In this document: piece after piece, positions 48,801-59,303 of the stretch | Position numbering within the stretch: the stretch's first letter is position 1 | How the letters are laid out: each line of letters begins with the position of its first letter | Notes under the pieces: model-generated | Databases searched by the model: none | What the model was told of the DNA's origin: nothing | The model's input: only the letters and a program-made list of their open reading frames with translations | Source of the DNA: Andrena cerasifolii | Taxonomy: Eukaryota; Arthropoda; Insecta; Hymenoptera; Andrenidae | Direction: 5' to 3' | NCBI RefSeq assembly: GCF_050908995.1 | Contig: NC_135122.1 | Coordinates: 17,400,501-17,464,500, forward strand | Length of the DNA: 64,000 nt | Made by a program: the position numbers and the translations under genes

Positions 48801-50579
48801 TCTTTTATATTCGAAATAGATATACGTATTAGGAATTTCGACTGCGGTTTTATAAAAAAAAATTTGTGGGAACGGTTACATTCATCTGGTGTAATGGACA
48901 CAAGGATAATTTAAACTATCGTTTTTACGAATAATACTTACAAAGATATTTATTCAATTTAATGTAAGAATATTGGAGATTCAACTGTTTTAACTTGACT
49001 CCGTGACTGACACTGGTGGCTTTTGGAATAGTTATGCTGTAGGATAAGGGACTGTGATGGGTTTTAAAGGTTTCGGAATGTAAGAGAGGGGATGACGGGA
49101 TAGGGCAGAATTGCAGGATTTTGGATAGGTGACGCATTGGCTAAGATAACGATGGGTAGCAGGGATGACGCAGTATTTACATTTACGCAGCATTTGGGTA
49201 ATTAGTGTGAATCATATTTACAGAGGAAGTCGGAGAAAAACGATAAGCAAGGGTCAGTACATTACACTGGACTGGGGAGGCATAATGAGCCGAGGCACAT
49301 TTCGTGACCCAAAAGTTCGAAAGTTCTTAGGCGGCAGACAAACACACAAACGTATAAACTTTCTGCTTTATATATTACGATTTAGTGGATGATAATTGGG
49401 GGCGTTTGTCGACTTTCAAAGGGCAGGATGAACACAGACATTCATTTTTGTAAATGTGGGGTAGATTTCATAGGTGTCTGCATTTGCATTTAACTTTGCA
49501 TTGCAGTGTTTTAAATGCTTCAATTCAGTTTCTTTTACTGAATTGTGGTTTTGATAGGGGTAGGCTTGATTTCAGCTTCCATGAAAGCCAAAAATAAGAA
49601 TAGGATTATAATTCCTTATTAAAAGAATTTATAGAAACATAAATAAACGATTCTGCCACACGCGAGTCTAAATATTAAATCTCAATTCGAATCAATCGCT
49701 ATCAAACCTGTATACATGACTAAGATACCTAAATCCAACTAATAAAACGGAATTCCCGCAATCTTCAATTTGAAAGTCAGTCGAGAAATTTGAAAGAAAT
49801 CGACGTCAAATTCTGCTCGAACAAGTTTTCAAATAGACCATTTCCACCAATTATACCCAGGATCTGCGAAAAACCAAGGGAGAATAGAATCCTCTAGCAT
49901 TCGAAGCGCGTTTCTCAAGAGGCGAGCCCCGTTTCCAAGTCGCAGCCTTTAACGAGAAGGATTACAATCTCACGCGACCCTTTGGACGGCCCGCCTCGTT
50001 ACAAAGACGATACAAATGGTAGCGGTGGTAAACGATTGTACCACGCTTATTGTTGCCGACACGCGTGAAACGGCGAAACCTCCACGTGAAACCGACCAGA
50101 CACACGCGTGTACCTGGATTCCGTGCTGTGTACGTGCCTTACGAGCGGAGGTGTCGCTCCTCGAGATCCTGTCGCGGATAACGACGCGACGTGAGATCCG
50201 TTCGCGATACACAGGCTCCCTAGGTCCCTATGTCGCCCTTTGCTTCTCTCATTCTTCACTGTACGCGCTCTACGGGAACAGAATCCGAGGAACGTTTATC
50301 GCGCGCAGCGCTCTCGAAGTGGCGTTGGAGAAGGACGGCTGCACTGGTAGTGTCATCAATTCAATTACTTCAATTCTGAAGTATGTGGTGCTCGTAGTGG
50401 TGCTTTGTTGGGAGTGATGTTGAAGAGGGATCGGAGCACTGGTACTGATTGCGAGTGTGTACCGCGTTTCCTGAGCCCACGTTCAGTTCAGAGTTTAGAC
50501 TGGATTAGTGGGATTTTTCTTACGAATAGCTAAAGATTCTACTAGGGGCTGTGCGCAGTTGGAAATAATGCCGAGGGCA
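45851..50579. other. Non-coding: AT-rich DNA with GC-rich islands
   Basis: GC-rich islands at about 46100-46510, 47480-47830, 48230-48750 and 49880-50360. Overlapping ORFs up to 147 codons occur on both strands in the islands, without recognised domains. No LN-domain exon was seen on the minus strand. Confidence 0.5.
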
Positions 50580-50587
50580 GTGATAAT

Positions 50588-50797
50588 CAGTGGCGCACCC
50601 AAAGAAAAAGGAAAAAAGAGCTTGGTATAGCCACGACTGAAGTAATTCAAGAGCATTGTAAATAGAAAAGAAAACTGGATTTTACTGTTTAAATAAATTT
50701 GTAGAATCACGCAAGGAATTTTATTGTATTTGCATTAAAAATATTTTTATCCGTTCAACTCGGCTACTCTCGAAATTAAATCCTCAGTGCGGGACTG
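50588..50797. mobile_element. hAT-type MITE, copy 2 (210 bp)
   Basis: The ends are CAGTGGCGCACC and GTGCGGGACTG. The flanking 8-bp direct repeats are GTGATAAT (50580-50587) and GTGATAGT (50798-50805), seven of eight identical. Internal blocks such as AAAGAAAAAGGAAAA, GTATTTGCATTAAAAATATT and TTATCCGTTCAACTCGGCT are shared, in the same order, with the copy at 25717-25922. It is non-coding. Confidence 0.85.
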
Positions 50798-50805
50798 GTG
50801 ATAGT

Positions 50806-51942
50806 TGTACCTATTAAAAGTGGGTTGGTTATTTCCAGGAACTGGAATAATGGAAGATGAATCAGGTTTTGGTTTTGTAAATAAATCTTTTATATTTAGT
50901 CTATTTTTCAATAAAATCAACTTCTTTATTTAGACGGCTTGGAAATGAGAGAAAATAGGAAATCGTTACATATATGTAATCCTTTTCGGAGTGATATTCC
51001 AAGTGACGGTATACAGTGGAGGTTTCTGTGATCCTGTGGATGTTACTGTACAAACAAAAATTGAGATTACGATACCAAAGAGGAAAGAAGCAACGACAAC
51101 GATGTAGCAGACCACAGGATCTCGTAACCTTATATTCCACCAGAAATCCTGGTCGTCGTCGTCGAATCTGACGTCTAGCCGACATGAGCCTCATAATCGG
51201 ATTATGTCGTCTCGCGTTACCTTAAATCCATCTGCAATTAATACGTCCACCTTCTATTTGGTAACACGACACCGTCCTAAGTCCGGTTGTTTCACGCGCG
51301 CGTGTGCACACACGCGTCCAGTGAATCGAAACGTGGTAGCCCGCGATATGACACACCATCAAAATAAGGCGTGTGGCAAGTAAACCCTACATAAAGGGTG
51401 GCCCAACAATCATCCATACCCTCGATTAATTAGCAATCGCTGAGCTTCGATCAAATATTTTCAATAATCACCATGCTTGACTTGCTAATTGGTAATTTAG
51501 TAAATCGAGACGATTTAGGAGTCTGGATACAGTTTCAAGTTTTTGCATCGAGGGGGTGTGATGACTTCCCCAGTAATTGGAAATTTGCGTTAATTTCTTT
51601 CAATGGAAAGAAAATGGAGAGGGTGAAATAAAACGATAAGTATTCTGTTTACCTTTAAAAATAAGGCACAGGTGGGAGAACGTTATGAATGTGATAATTT
51701 TAAATGATTATAGAAGGTTGAAGTCAGTTCAGAAAAGCATGTACATCCACGTGAGAAATAAATGATAATTGAAAGAGTTGTGTTTGAGCTGTTCAATGTA
51801 TTTGACGTTACACGTGATCTCACATTTTATAAACTGACTGTCTTGTAAGTTAAGCGAAACGAAGTTTCAACCAGAGGGGGAATAAAATCAGATTCCGATC
51901 AGCACTGAACGGAAAAGTGGTTTTGTCAGGAGGAACGTAGTT
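50806..51942. other. Non-coding, between hAT-type MITE and tandem duplication
   Basis: AT-rich with a GC-rich patch at about 51120-51400 that includes an alternating CGCG/TGTG run near 51295. The minus-strand ORF at 50901-51194 has no recognisable domain. Confidence 0.5.
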
Positions 51943-52319
51943 GCATTAAGCGAATAAACGAACTTCTTCGAGGGGAGACTAAATTGATTTTCACACTAAG
52001 AGAGGGATTTAGTGAAACGATCAAATATCGATTTATTCAAATAGAAAAATCGCAGTTAATAAAATTGAAATACCTTTCAGTGGAAATTCAATAGAGATTG
52101 TTATAGAGATATTTCAAAATGGTCTGGGTTAGGTCTGCATTAAGCGAATAAACGAACTTCTTCGAGGGGAGACTAAATTGATTTTCACACTAAGAGAGTG
52201 ATTTAGTGAAACGATCAAATATCGATTTATTCAAATAGAAAAATCGCAGTTAATAAAATTGAAATACCTTTCAGTGGAAATTCAATAGAGATTGTTATAG
52301 AGATATTTCAAAATGGTCT
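51943..52319. repeat. Tandem duplication, two 183-bp copies
   Basis: Copy 1 is 51943-52125 and copy 2 is 52137-52319, separated by 11 bp (GGGTTAGGTCT). By eye the copies differ at only one position (GAGAGGGAT versus GAGAGTGAT). Such near-identity suggests a recent duplication or an assembly duplication. Neither copy has an ORF of note. Confidence 0.9.
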
Positions 52320-54211
52320 TATACAATTTCAAAACTGAGTTATAATAGTGTTGCAATGTTAAGTTAATTATCTGATATATTTATATTCTATACACTTTTC
52401 AGTTAATTGCTTCTCTAATTCAGTCTTCTACGTCTGTTTCCTTTTTAAACACTTTAGACTACTAAATTCTGGGAATATCCAAATTTAATCCTTTGCACTC
52501 GAGTCGCTCTTCTGCAGCACTGTGACGGCTGTCCCTCTACTTAATTTCCGTTTCCGAGAAACTCGGAAAATCGTACATGTGGCAAAATAATCATGAAAAG
52601 CCTAGCACGTCTACTTCTCCTAAGCTGGCTTACTGTTTGTGCTAGTTTATAAAACCATACATGTTTCGCAATGAATAATGTCACAGACTTAGGAAAATTA
52701 TTATTGCATTTTAAAATATAACTCCTTCAATCTTTTTCACGAATAATTTCACTTTTCGTGGAAGCAAGAGCCTCACAATTCCTAACTAATTTCTGATAAA
52801 ACAATCCAACTTGTTTTCTTCCTTTCTCGTTTTCATGAACGTTTTAAGTATATTTGCTAATCATTTATGACACCCGGTATATAATACCTACATAGAAATC
52901 TAACATAGGTACGTACAGGTTTCCAGGAAATTATGCGGAAAACCGCGCTGTGTTGCGCTCGGTGTGTACCTTCGCTTAATACACAGACATTTGCATTTAA
53001 TTATGAATAACTACAAAAATTGATACGCAATCTCTTCGATTAATAAATCCCATTTCTTTCCCCTCTTTCATTTTGCATCTAATTTACAAATCAATGGGAC
53101 AGAATTATTTTAAAACAACCATTACACTTTGTTCGATTTTCACATTCCGTGCTCGCATTTATTATAAGCAAAAAACGTGCTACTTTTCACAGATCAAATG
53201 AATTGACTAAATTGGACTTTATATATTTCCCAGATTACTTGTAATCGTATACATTCACGTGTCGTTGCAGCGACTATTTGTTCAATTCCAAACGCTTTTC
53301 TATTCGCACTAGTGCACCGTTAAAAACAGCTTTAAAGAAGAATCGGAGCACAGGTTTTGAATACTAGTTCTGTGGTTTCTAAATACAATTTAGCATCTAT
53401 GAACTAAAATTTCCTTGCTCAAATATTCTACTATCTACAATGATGCAGCAATGAAAGTAACGCTGAAGGGAATCACAGTAGCGATTCTCAGACCCACTAT
53501 ACTTTTTCAGGATACAGTATGTTCCCCTTGGAAGCACGTTACCAGCACGGACAAAAACATAGCGCGAAATACAAGCTCTTATCTAATCGCGTTATCGAGA
53601 CCTAAGAGTCCACACTTCCTGGAGCTCTTATGACGTTTTGGCGCGTTGTTTCGGTGTCTGAAACTCGCCTGTGGAAAACGAACGAGCAGCCACCGCGCGG
53701 TCTGCCGCAGGGATTCCACGTCCTGGTCTCTTGCCAACCTGCTCTTGGCTTGGGCCTGCATTCGTACACCACTGCCAAAAGTAATTCGCGCGCGTACGCG
53801 GACCGTGGCCTCCGTCGGGCGAGTGTGCACGGACGCCTGCACGTTAACTAGAAATCCTGACGGGTGTGGTGGTGAAATTAGTCTGGAAGCGAGGAGACGA
53901 GGAAGTGCGCGACGCTCCTAAATCCGATATAAACTTCCGTCGAAGAAGGGGCCAAATGGTGGCTGCTACTTAGTACCATTAATCATTCGCGGCGCGCACC
54001 TCGCGTATAATATCGGCCCCCTTTGAACATGCTCGCGGAATGAAACGCGCGAGGCGTTGCAAGGGGATTCTTCTGCAAGTGTGAATTTCACGGTTTTCCT
54101 CATTGGTCGTGGGATCGTCGTATTTTCAACGGAGAGACTGTTTTCTTCAGCTCTTGAAGAATTTGAGGAACGAGTGTCAAGCAGTATTAGTGGATAGCTG
54201 TGACAGTTAAG
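52320..54211. other. Non-coding, AT-rich with one GC-rich island
   Basis: AT-rich, with a GC-rich island at about 53620-54060. At about 52491 a CCTTTGCACTCGAGTCG stretch resembles the CCCTTTGTACTCCGACC stretch at about 15622, possibly the same decayed repeat family. No gene was recognised. Confidence 0.5.
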
Positions 54212-54560
54212 AATGGGGTAATAATGGAAAATATTCCGTGATCAGTGGATGTTTATCGAAATTAATATGGAATACTCCGTGACTCGCGGATATGACGTTC
54301 AATTGAATCAGAAATGATTTAAAGAAAGGTAATCGATAAGGAAAGCTGAATCTTGGAATCCCGACTTCACAAATTTATTTAAAAATGGGGTAATTATGGA
54401 AAATATTCCGTGATCAGTGCATGATTATCGAAATTAATATGGAATACTCCGTGACTCGTGGATATGACGTTCAATAGAATTAGAAATGATTTAAAGAAAG
54501 GTAATCGATAAAGAAAGCAGAATCGTGGAATCCCGACTTCACAAATTTATTTAAAAATGG
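54212..54560. repeat. Tandem duplication, two 172-bp copies
   Basis: Copy 1 is 54212-54383 and copy 2 is 54384-54555, followed by the first bases of a third. The copies differ at roughly ten positions, so the duplication is older than the one at 51943. Each copy contains both TATTCCGTGATCAGTG and TACTCCGTGACTCG, an internal echo of about 60 bp. Confidence 0.9.
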
Positions 54561-56440
54561 AATGGAGACTATTAAATCTAGGTGTTAGTTTCTCTGAAGT
54601 CTTAGCCCTACCATTTTTAAACGCTTCTATATTATTTCCTTCGTCATTTGCAATATGTAAAGACACTTCAGTAGGGGTGCTCTTCTACTTATTTCGAATA
54701 AAGAGATCGTAATAAAGAGATCCATGTCTGTAAACAAAAGCATGTACCTTGCAATATAATATACGAGCTATCGACGGTTCCATTCGAGCCGAAAATCTCT
54801 GAACAGTCGTTCTCTCCTTGCCAATTATCAAACATGACGTTGTTTAATTTATTATACGTATTGTGCACGGCGTAAGGGAGACGCCCCCCGTAACGGTGGA
54901 TACGTTTTAAGCCGTTTCGGGGCACGGTTGCTCGTTACGAGCGGAATCGCCTTCATCACCCGAGAAAGTCCGAGGAAACGTATTATCGCGTAGCTTCGGG
55001 TGGTCCACGACCGTCGATTTTACGACACGATTTGCTTTCTCGAGGATCCTCCTGCGAACCGTGAAAAGGGCCCGCCCGTCAGGCATTACGAAGCCCCTCG
55101 TATCGATGAAAATACCGATTTATTGTTGTTGTTACTGCTTTCGATTCCTAATTGGCTTCCCTTTCGGCGATATTCATTGGGAGTGTAAGTGGTCCAGAGT
55201 TGGGCGTTACTCGAATAAAATATCGAATACATTTTTTCGTATAAGTTCTGCGAAAAAAATGTATTCGAATAAATCTGGCTCGAATAACGCTGCAGATTAA
55301 TTCGTTAATCAGGAATAATTTTTCGTCGAATAAAATCGTTATTCACGAATAAATCTTGGGGATTTATTCTTGCTCTGATATTACGATAAATTCCACGTCT
55401 CACATTTTATGCTTTCCATTTCCTAGATGTATTAAAATCATACCAACCCCTGGCTCCATTCAATTCTGAAATCTGCTAAAAGTCTCTGATAACAGACACC
55501 CCAAATTAATCCAACCAATAAAATCACTAATAGTTCAATTTCAATCTAAATACATCTATAACAGAACGTGCAGCGTATTTGAATTCGTTTTCACGAGTTC
55601 TCGATTCGTTCCTAGGAAAAACACCAGCGGACCTGGGCTCATCCTCATCGAACGATCTCCAGGTGATCTCGATCGAGTACTTATTTACTGTGAAATCCGA
55701 TGGCTCTAGATTGGGACTTACCGAGAAGCTCGATCGATCCTTGCAGTCAAAGGGAGGCTTCTCGGTCCATGGGGGCTCTGCCATGGATCGGAGACCGTTC
55801 ACTTTTTTCTCGTGGCGTTTCTTTGCTCAAGGAACCACGCCGTGAATACGTGTATATACGTAGGATCTTCTCGGTACCAGAGGAGCCGAAAGTATGCAGC
55901 CACCATGTACAACCTGCGCAGGTAAATACCTGCTCCAGTATACCTGGGGCGCGACATAAGGCCGCCTCCATAAACGGCCCCAGTAGGTACGTACTGCGTT
56001 TATTCTTTCTCAGCTCTCTGCAGTTCGTTGCGTGTCCACTGCAAACTTTCGCACCTGATATTCTGCCTACTATGCGTAATCTTTCTTCTGAGACCACCAG
56101 CTCCCATTCTACCCGACGTCAAAGCCTTCACATGTGATATCTAAATTCGAAGCATCCTTTTCCTATTTCTCCGCGTGTTACTATTAGTCTCTTCCATATT
56201 AGCGAGCCAGACACCTGTAGGTCATAGACGAGCCATTCGATTATAGGGATCGTCCTTAAATTACGTAAGGCTTCTTGGGGTGGGAGAGGGAAAAAAAAGT
56301 TTCTTGCTGTCTGAATATACAGTAAAACACCCTTAAAATTTTTGAAAGACTCTCTTTATATTTGTTGAGAAAATAATTCTAAAAAAAACAGGTTCCTCCT
56401 TTAAAGGTAGGAATGTGACGACAGATATTAAATACAATGT
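54561..56440. other. Non-coding with GC-rich islands and a hairpin
   Basis: GC-rich islands at about 54770-55110 and 55600-56050. The minus-strand ORF at 55747-56097 is Cys-containing but lacks LN or LE spacing. The inverted repeat at 55204-55290 lies between the islands. Confidence 0.5.
55204..55290. repeat. Imperfect hairpin, possible MITE relic
   Basis: The left arm 55204-55239 (GCGTTACTCGAATAAAATAT through TTTTTTCG) pairs with the right arm 55251-55290 (CGAAAAAAATGTATTCGAAT through CGAATAACGC) with small gaps. The loop is about 11 nt. More CGAATAA copies follow to 55360. No clear target duplication was seen. Confidence 0.6.
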
Positions 56441-56865
56441 TATACAATTTTGTAACGTAACTTTACCGCATTCTCCACAGAACAAATTACTGTCGCCACA
56501 ATCATACACTTCCTACATACTATTGCTCTCCACTCCATATTCCAAAAACGTAATAAATCCGTACCAAATCGTACACGTATCTCCAAAAGCAGAACATTAC
56601 TCCTTTACCGTAGAAATCAGCCGACGAAGCTCGCTTCCGTTCGACGATAAGAAGCATATAATTCTGTAACGCAACTTTACTACATTCTCTTCAGAACCAA
56701 TTACTATCACCACAACCATACAACCACGCACCTTCCACTATTGCCCTCCACCCCAGGAGCGTAATAAATCCGTACCAAATCCTACACGTATCTCCAAAAG
56801 CAGAACATTACTCCTTGACCGAGGGAATCAGCCAATGAAGCTCGCTTTCGTTCCAGGATAAGAAG
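56441..56865. repeat. Diverged tandem duplication, two copies of about 210 bp
   Basis: Copy 1 (about 56441-56655) and copy 2 (about 56656-56865) share, in order, GTAACG(T/C)AACTTTAC, CATTCTC, CGTAATAAATCCGTACCAAA, ACGTATCTCCAAAAGCAGAA and GAAGCTCGCTT blocks. Copy 2 has several small substitutions and gaps. An 84-codon ORF in copy 1 is not kept in copy 2, so there is no sign of coding. Confidence 0.85.
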
Positions 56866-58808
56866 CGGCGGTAATAAATACTCGAGGGGGGCCGGTACAT
56901 CTGACAATGTTCAGCACCTGGCGCGGTGGGACCGAGAAATCCAGTACGTGCACGCGCGAATTACGAGGGACACGGTTGGAAAACTGCAATAACACGTCTC
57001 GCGGAGCACGAAAGTGCCCCCTCGGCTCGCTCACCAGCGAGCGATTAAAGGGCGAGAGGCCCCCAGGAACGGGTCGAACGTCAGGTGAAATAATCGCCCT
57101 CGTGACGTCGCGCCTTCTCCTCCTCCCGGTGCAATTATTTAATGCAACGGAACGTTTACTTCTCCCTTTCCCCTGGACGTGTGCACGTGCACCGTTCGTC
57201 TACCCTTGCAGGGCCTTTGGGCGAGCGTGGCGTAAAAATAACCAGAAGCCGCGCAGTGCGGTGCGGGCTTAATTGCCGTGAAGTCACCGAGGCCTGTGTG
57301 CACATGCGAGACGTAGCAGGAAGAGATCACGTTAAATACGGGGAGCGCGGTGGAAATTGCTGGTCAATTTCAGGGTGAGAGGTCCTTTAGACTATGCAGA
57401 GTATACTTCTCGTTTCAAGAGTAGGTATGCGAGCAAATAGAATGGATGCGCGGGGATTCACGTGACTGTTTATAAAGCTCTGGAGAAATCAGAGGTTTTG
57501 CAAGTGTACAATTTTCTTTTCATTTGTTTACTGTGACGTTTCCTGGCTTCTCGAATTCTAGTAGGCACCGAAAGTAATAGTGCACACACAGGGTGTAAAG
57601 TAAGTAGTCAAGCTTCATTCAATGTTTCACTCAATTTATTACTCAATAAATTTACATAAAATTGACCTGGTAATATCTCGTGAAGAAAAATCACCTCTAC
57701 CATCCCCCTTCGTTATTAAGAATTACTGGAATATAAAACTGGCTATGACTCCAGAAAAAGGTCAAATCAGGCAAGCATTTATACAATCTTTTTTCTATGT
57801 TCTTGTCTTCCCAGTCCACCACTGAACGCGTGATAAGGTGCACCCTGTATAATCTCAGTAAATGACCTATGTAACTGAATCTGTTAGTCCAGTAGACATT
57901 ATCGATTTGGAAAAGATGAAGACCGTGTGAGCACGTTCCAATGACCACTCACGCCACAAAAGTCTGGCGAACCTCAAGATTCTGGTTCCGAAATTATTAG
58001 CGAGCATCTCGTTCCTCAATCGATCACTCGGGTCAGGCTTAAAAGCAGCTATTAAACCGGAGCCTCGCCTTCTTACATTTGCGTTTGTACGATTTCCTGT
58101 TTCCTTTTCAAGTGTAATAATAATCATCGCCTCGAAGCGGAGTTCCGCTTGATGCATCGTCGCCGTACCGTTCTCGCCCTCGATTTCCACCGCGGTTTCG
58201 ACGCGTGGAAGCAAGTCACGACCCTGCACGCTTCCCCCAGTTCCCTTCTTTAGCAGCGTATCTGCACGAACGATTCTAATATCCATTATAAATCAGCCCA
58301 GCCTCGAATTCTATTTAGAATCCCACCGGTTCCAGCGGTGTATTTCACTGGAAAAGTTCCCTTTATTGCCGCCACGGTGCCAGCCCGAACGGAGCGAGCT
58401 TTCGGTACGAAGCAGGAGGATCCATTGATTTATCATCGGCCGAGCTCCCCGGCTCTCCATTTTCTCACATTTTGAGCGCCCACGACTGGTCACGACCCTG
58501 CACCCTGCCCTGGTACCAGCCTCGTAAGTTTCCTCCGAGCCCGTGGCTCCCCATCGCGGCTTAAAAGTCCCCGAAGTGGGTGGTGTGCCATTTCCTGGGA
58601 AACGCGTCCCTCGCACAGGTTATTACGAAAAGGAACGCCGGTCATCGGGCAGCTGGAATTTATGGCGCCATCGGAGACGCTAATTGGACCGCCATTGTGG
58701 TGGCCAGGCACCTCGCACAACGCTTTGAAGGCTGTGGATGTTGGAATTGAACAATTTTTGTGGGGGTTTCAGGTGACGTCAGCTGTGTTTCATTGAGCTC
58801 GCGGGAGT
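56866..58808. other. Non-coding with GC-rich islands
   Basis: GC-rich islands at about 56866-57380 and 58000-58720. The minus-strand ORFs 57867-58286 (139 codons) and 58311-58616 (101 codons) have no domain I know and overlap other frames. A possible MITE at 57588-57848 is listed separately. Confidence 0.5.
57588..57848. mobile_element. Possible MITE with ACAGGGTG ends (261 bp)
   Basis: The left end ACAGGGTGTAAAG and right end CACCCTGT are inverted over eight or nine bases. A similar ACAGGGTGT motif occurs at about 41797. The target duplication is unclear, so this is weaker than the other elements. Confidence 0.35.
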
Positions 58809-59303
58809 TTAAGGGCTCAGTCCACTGTGAAGTCGTGAAAAATTTTCATTTTTTAGGATTTATTTTTTAGTATACGAAATGTCCAACGTAAATAATGTTT
58901 TGTCTATTTATTGATACACTTATTGACAGCATAAAGAAATCTATTTTAAATTTTTTAACAGTTTTTTTTTTAAATATATCGCACTGTGAGCGCCTTGAGA
59001 AAGGGATGTAGTGCAGGTGATGACGAGAGAACGACGCATTTGAAACAAAAAATTAAAAGTGTGTTGTAATCATTATGAGTGTGGTTATCGCCAAAACCAG
59101 GCTTATTTTTACTGCTAAAAAATTAACAAAATGCTTTTAAAGTTGTAAAACAAATTAAAAAATTATTTTAAATTTTGTTGTATAATATAAGAGTAGCTTA
59201 ATAAATACCAAAAAGATTTATTGCATTATATGTTGTCTCTGCGGAGAAAAAAATCTTTAAAAATGGCTTCGTTTTTCAAACTGTTACAGTGGACTGACCC
59301 TTA
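58809..59303. mobile_element. TTAA-type element (about 495 bp) with 19-20 bp terminal repeats
   Basis: The left end TTAAGGGCTCAGTCCACTGT is matched in inverted orientation by ACAGTGGACTGACCCTTA at the right end, with one base gap. The left boundary is TTAA, the right TTAC. The interior is very AT-rich with homopolymer runs and has no ORF of note. Confidence 0.7.

Noticed and set aside
55747..56097. Minus-strand ORF with SGHATNC and an LEQ|GTATTT donor-like site
   Set aside because: It superficially resembles laminin (SGHA, C-x-x-C) and the join to VYQ would be in phase, but the LN motifs expected there are absent, so the resemblance is judged accidental.
57867..58286. 139-codon minus-strand ORF upstream of wb exon a
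   Set aside because: Tested as a candidate LN-domain exon, but it has no LN motifs or cysteine pattern and no GT donor giving a phase-0 join to exon a.
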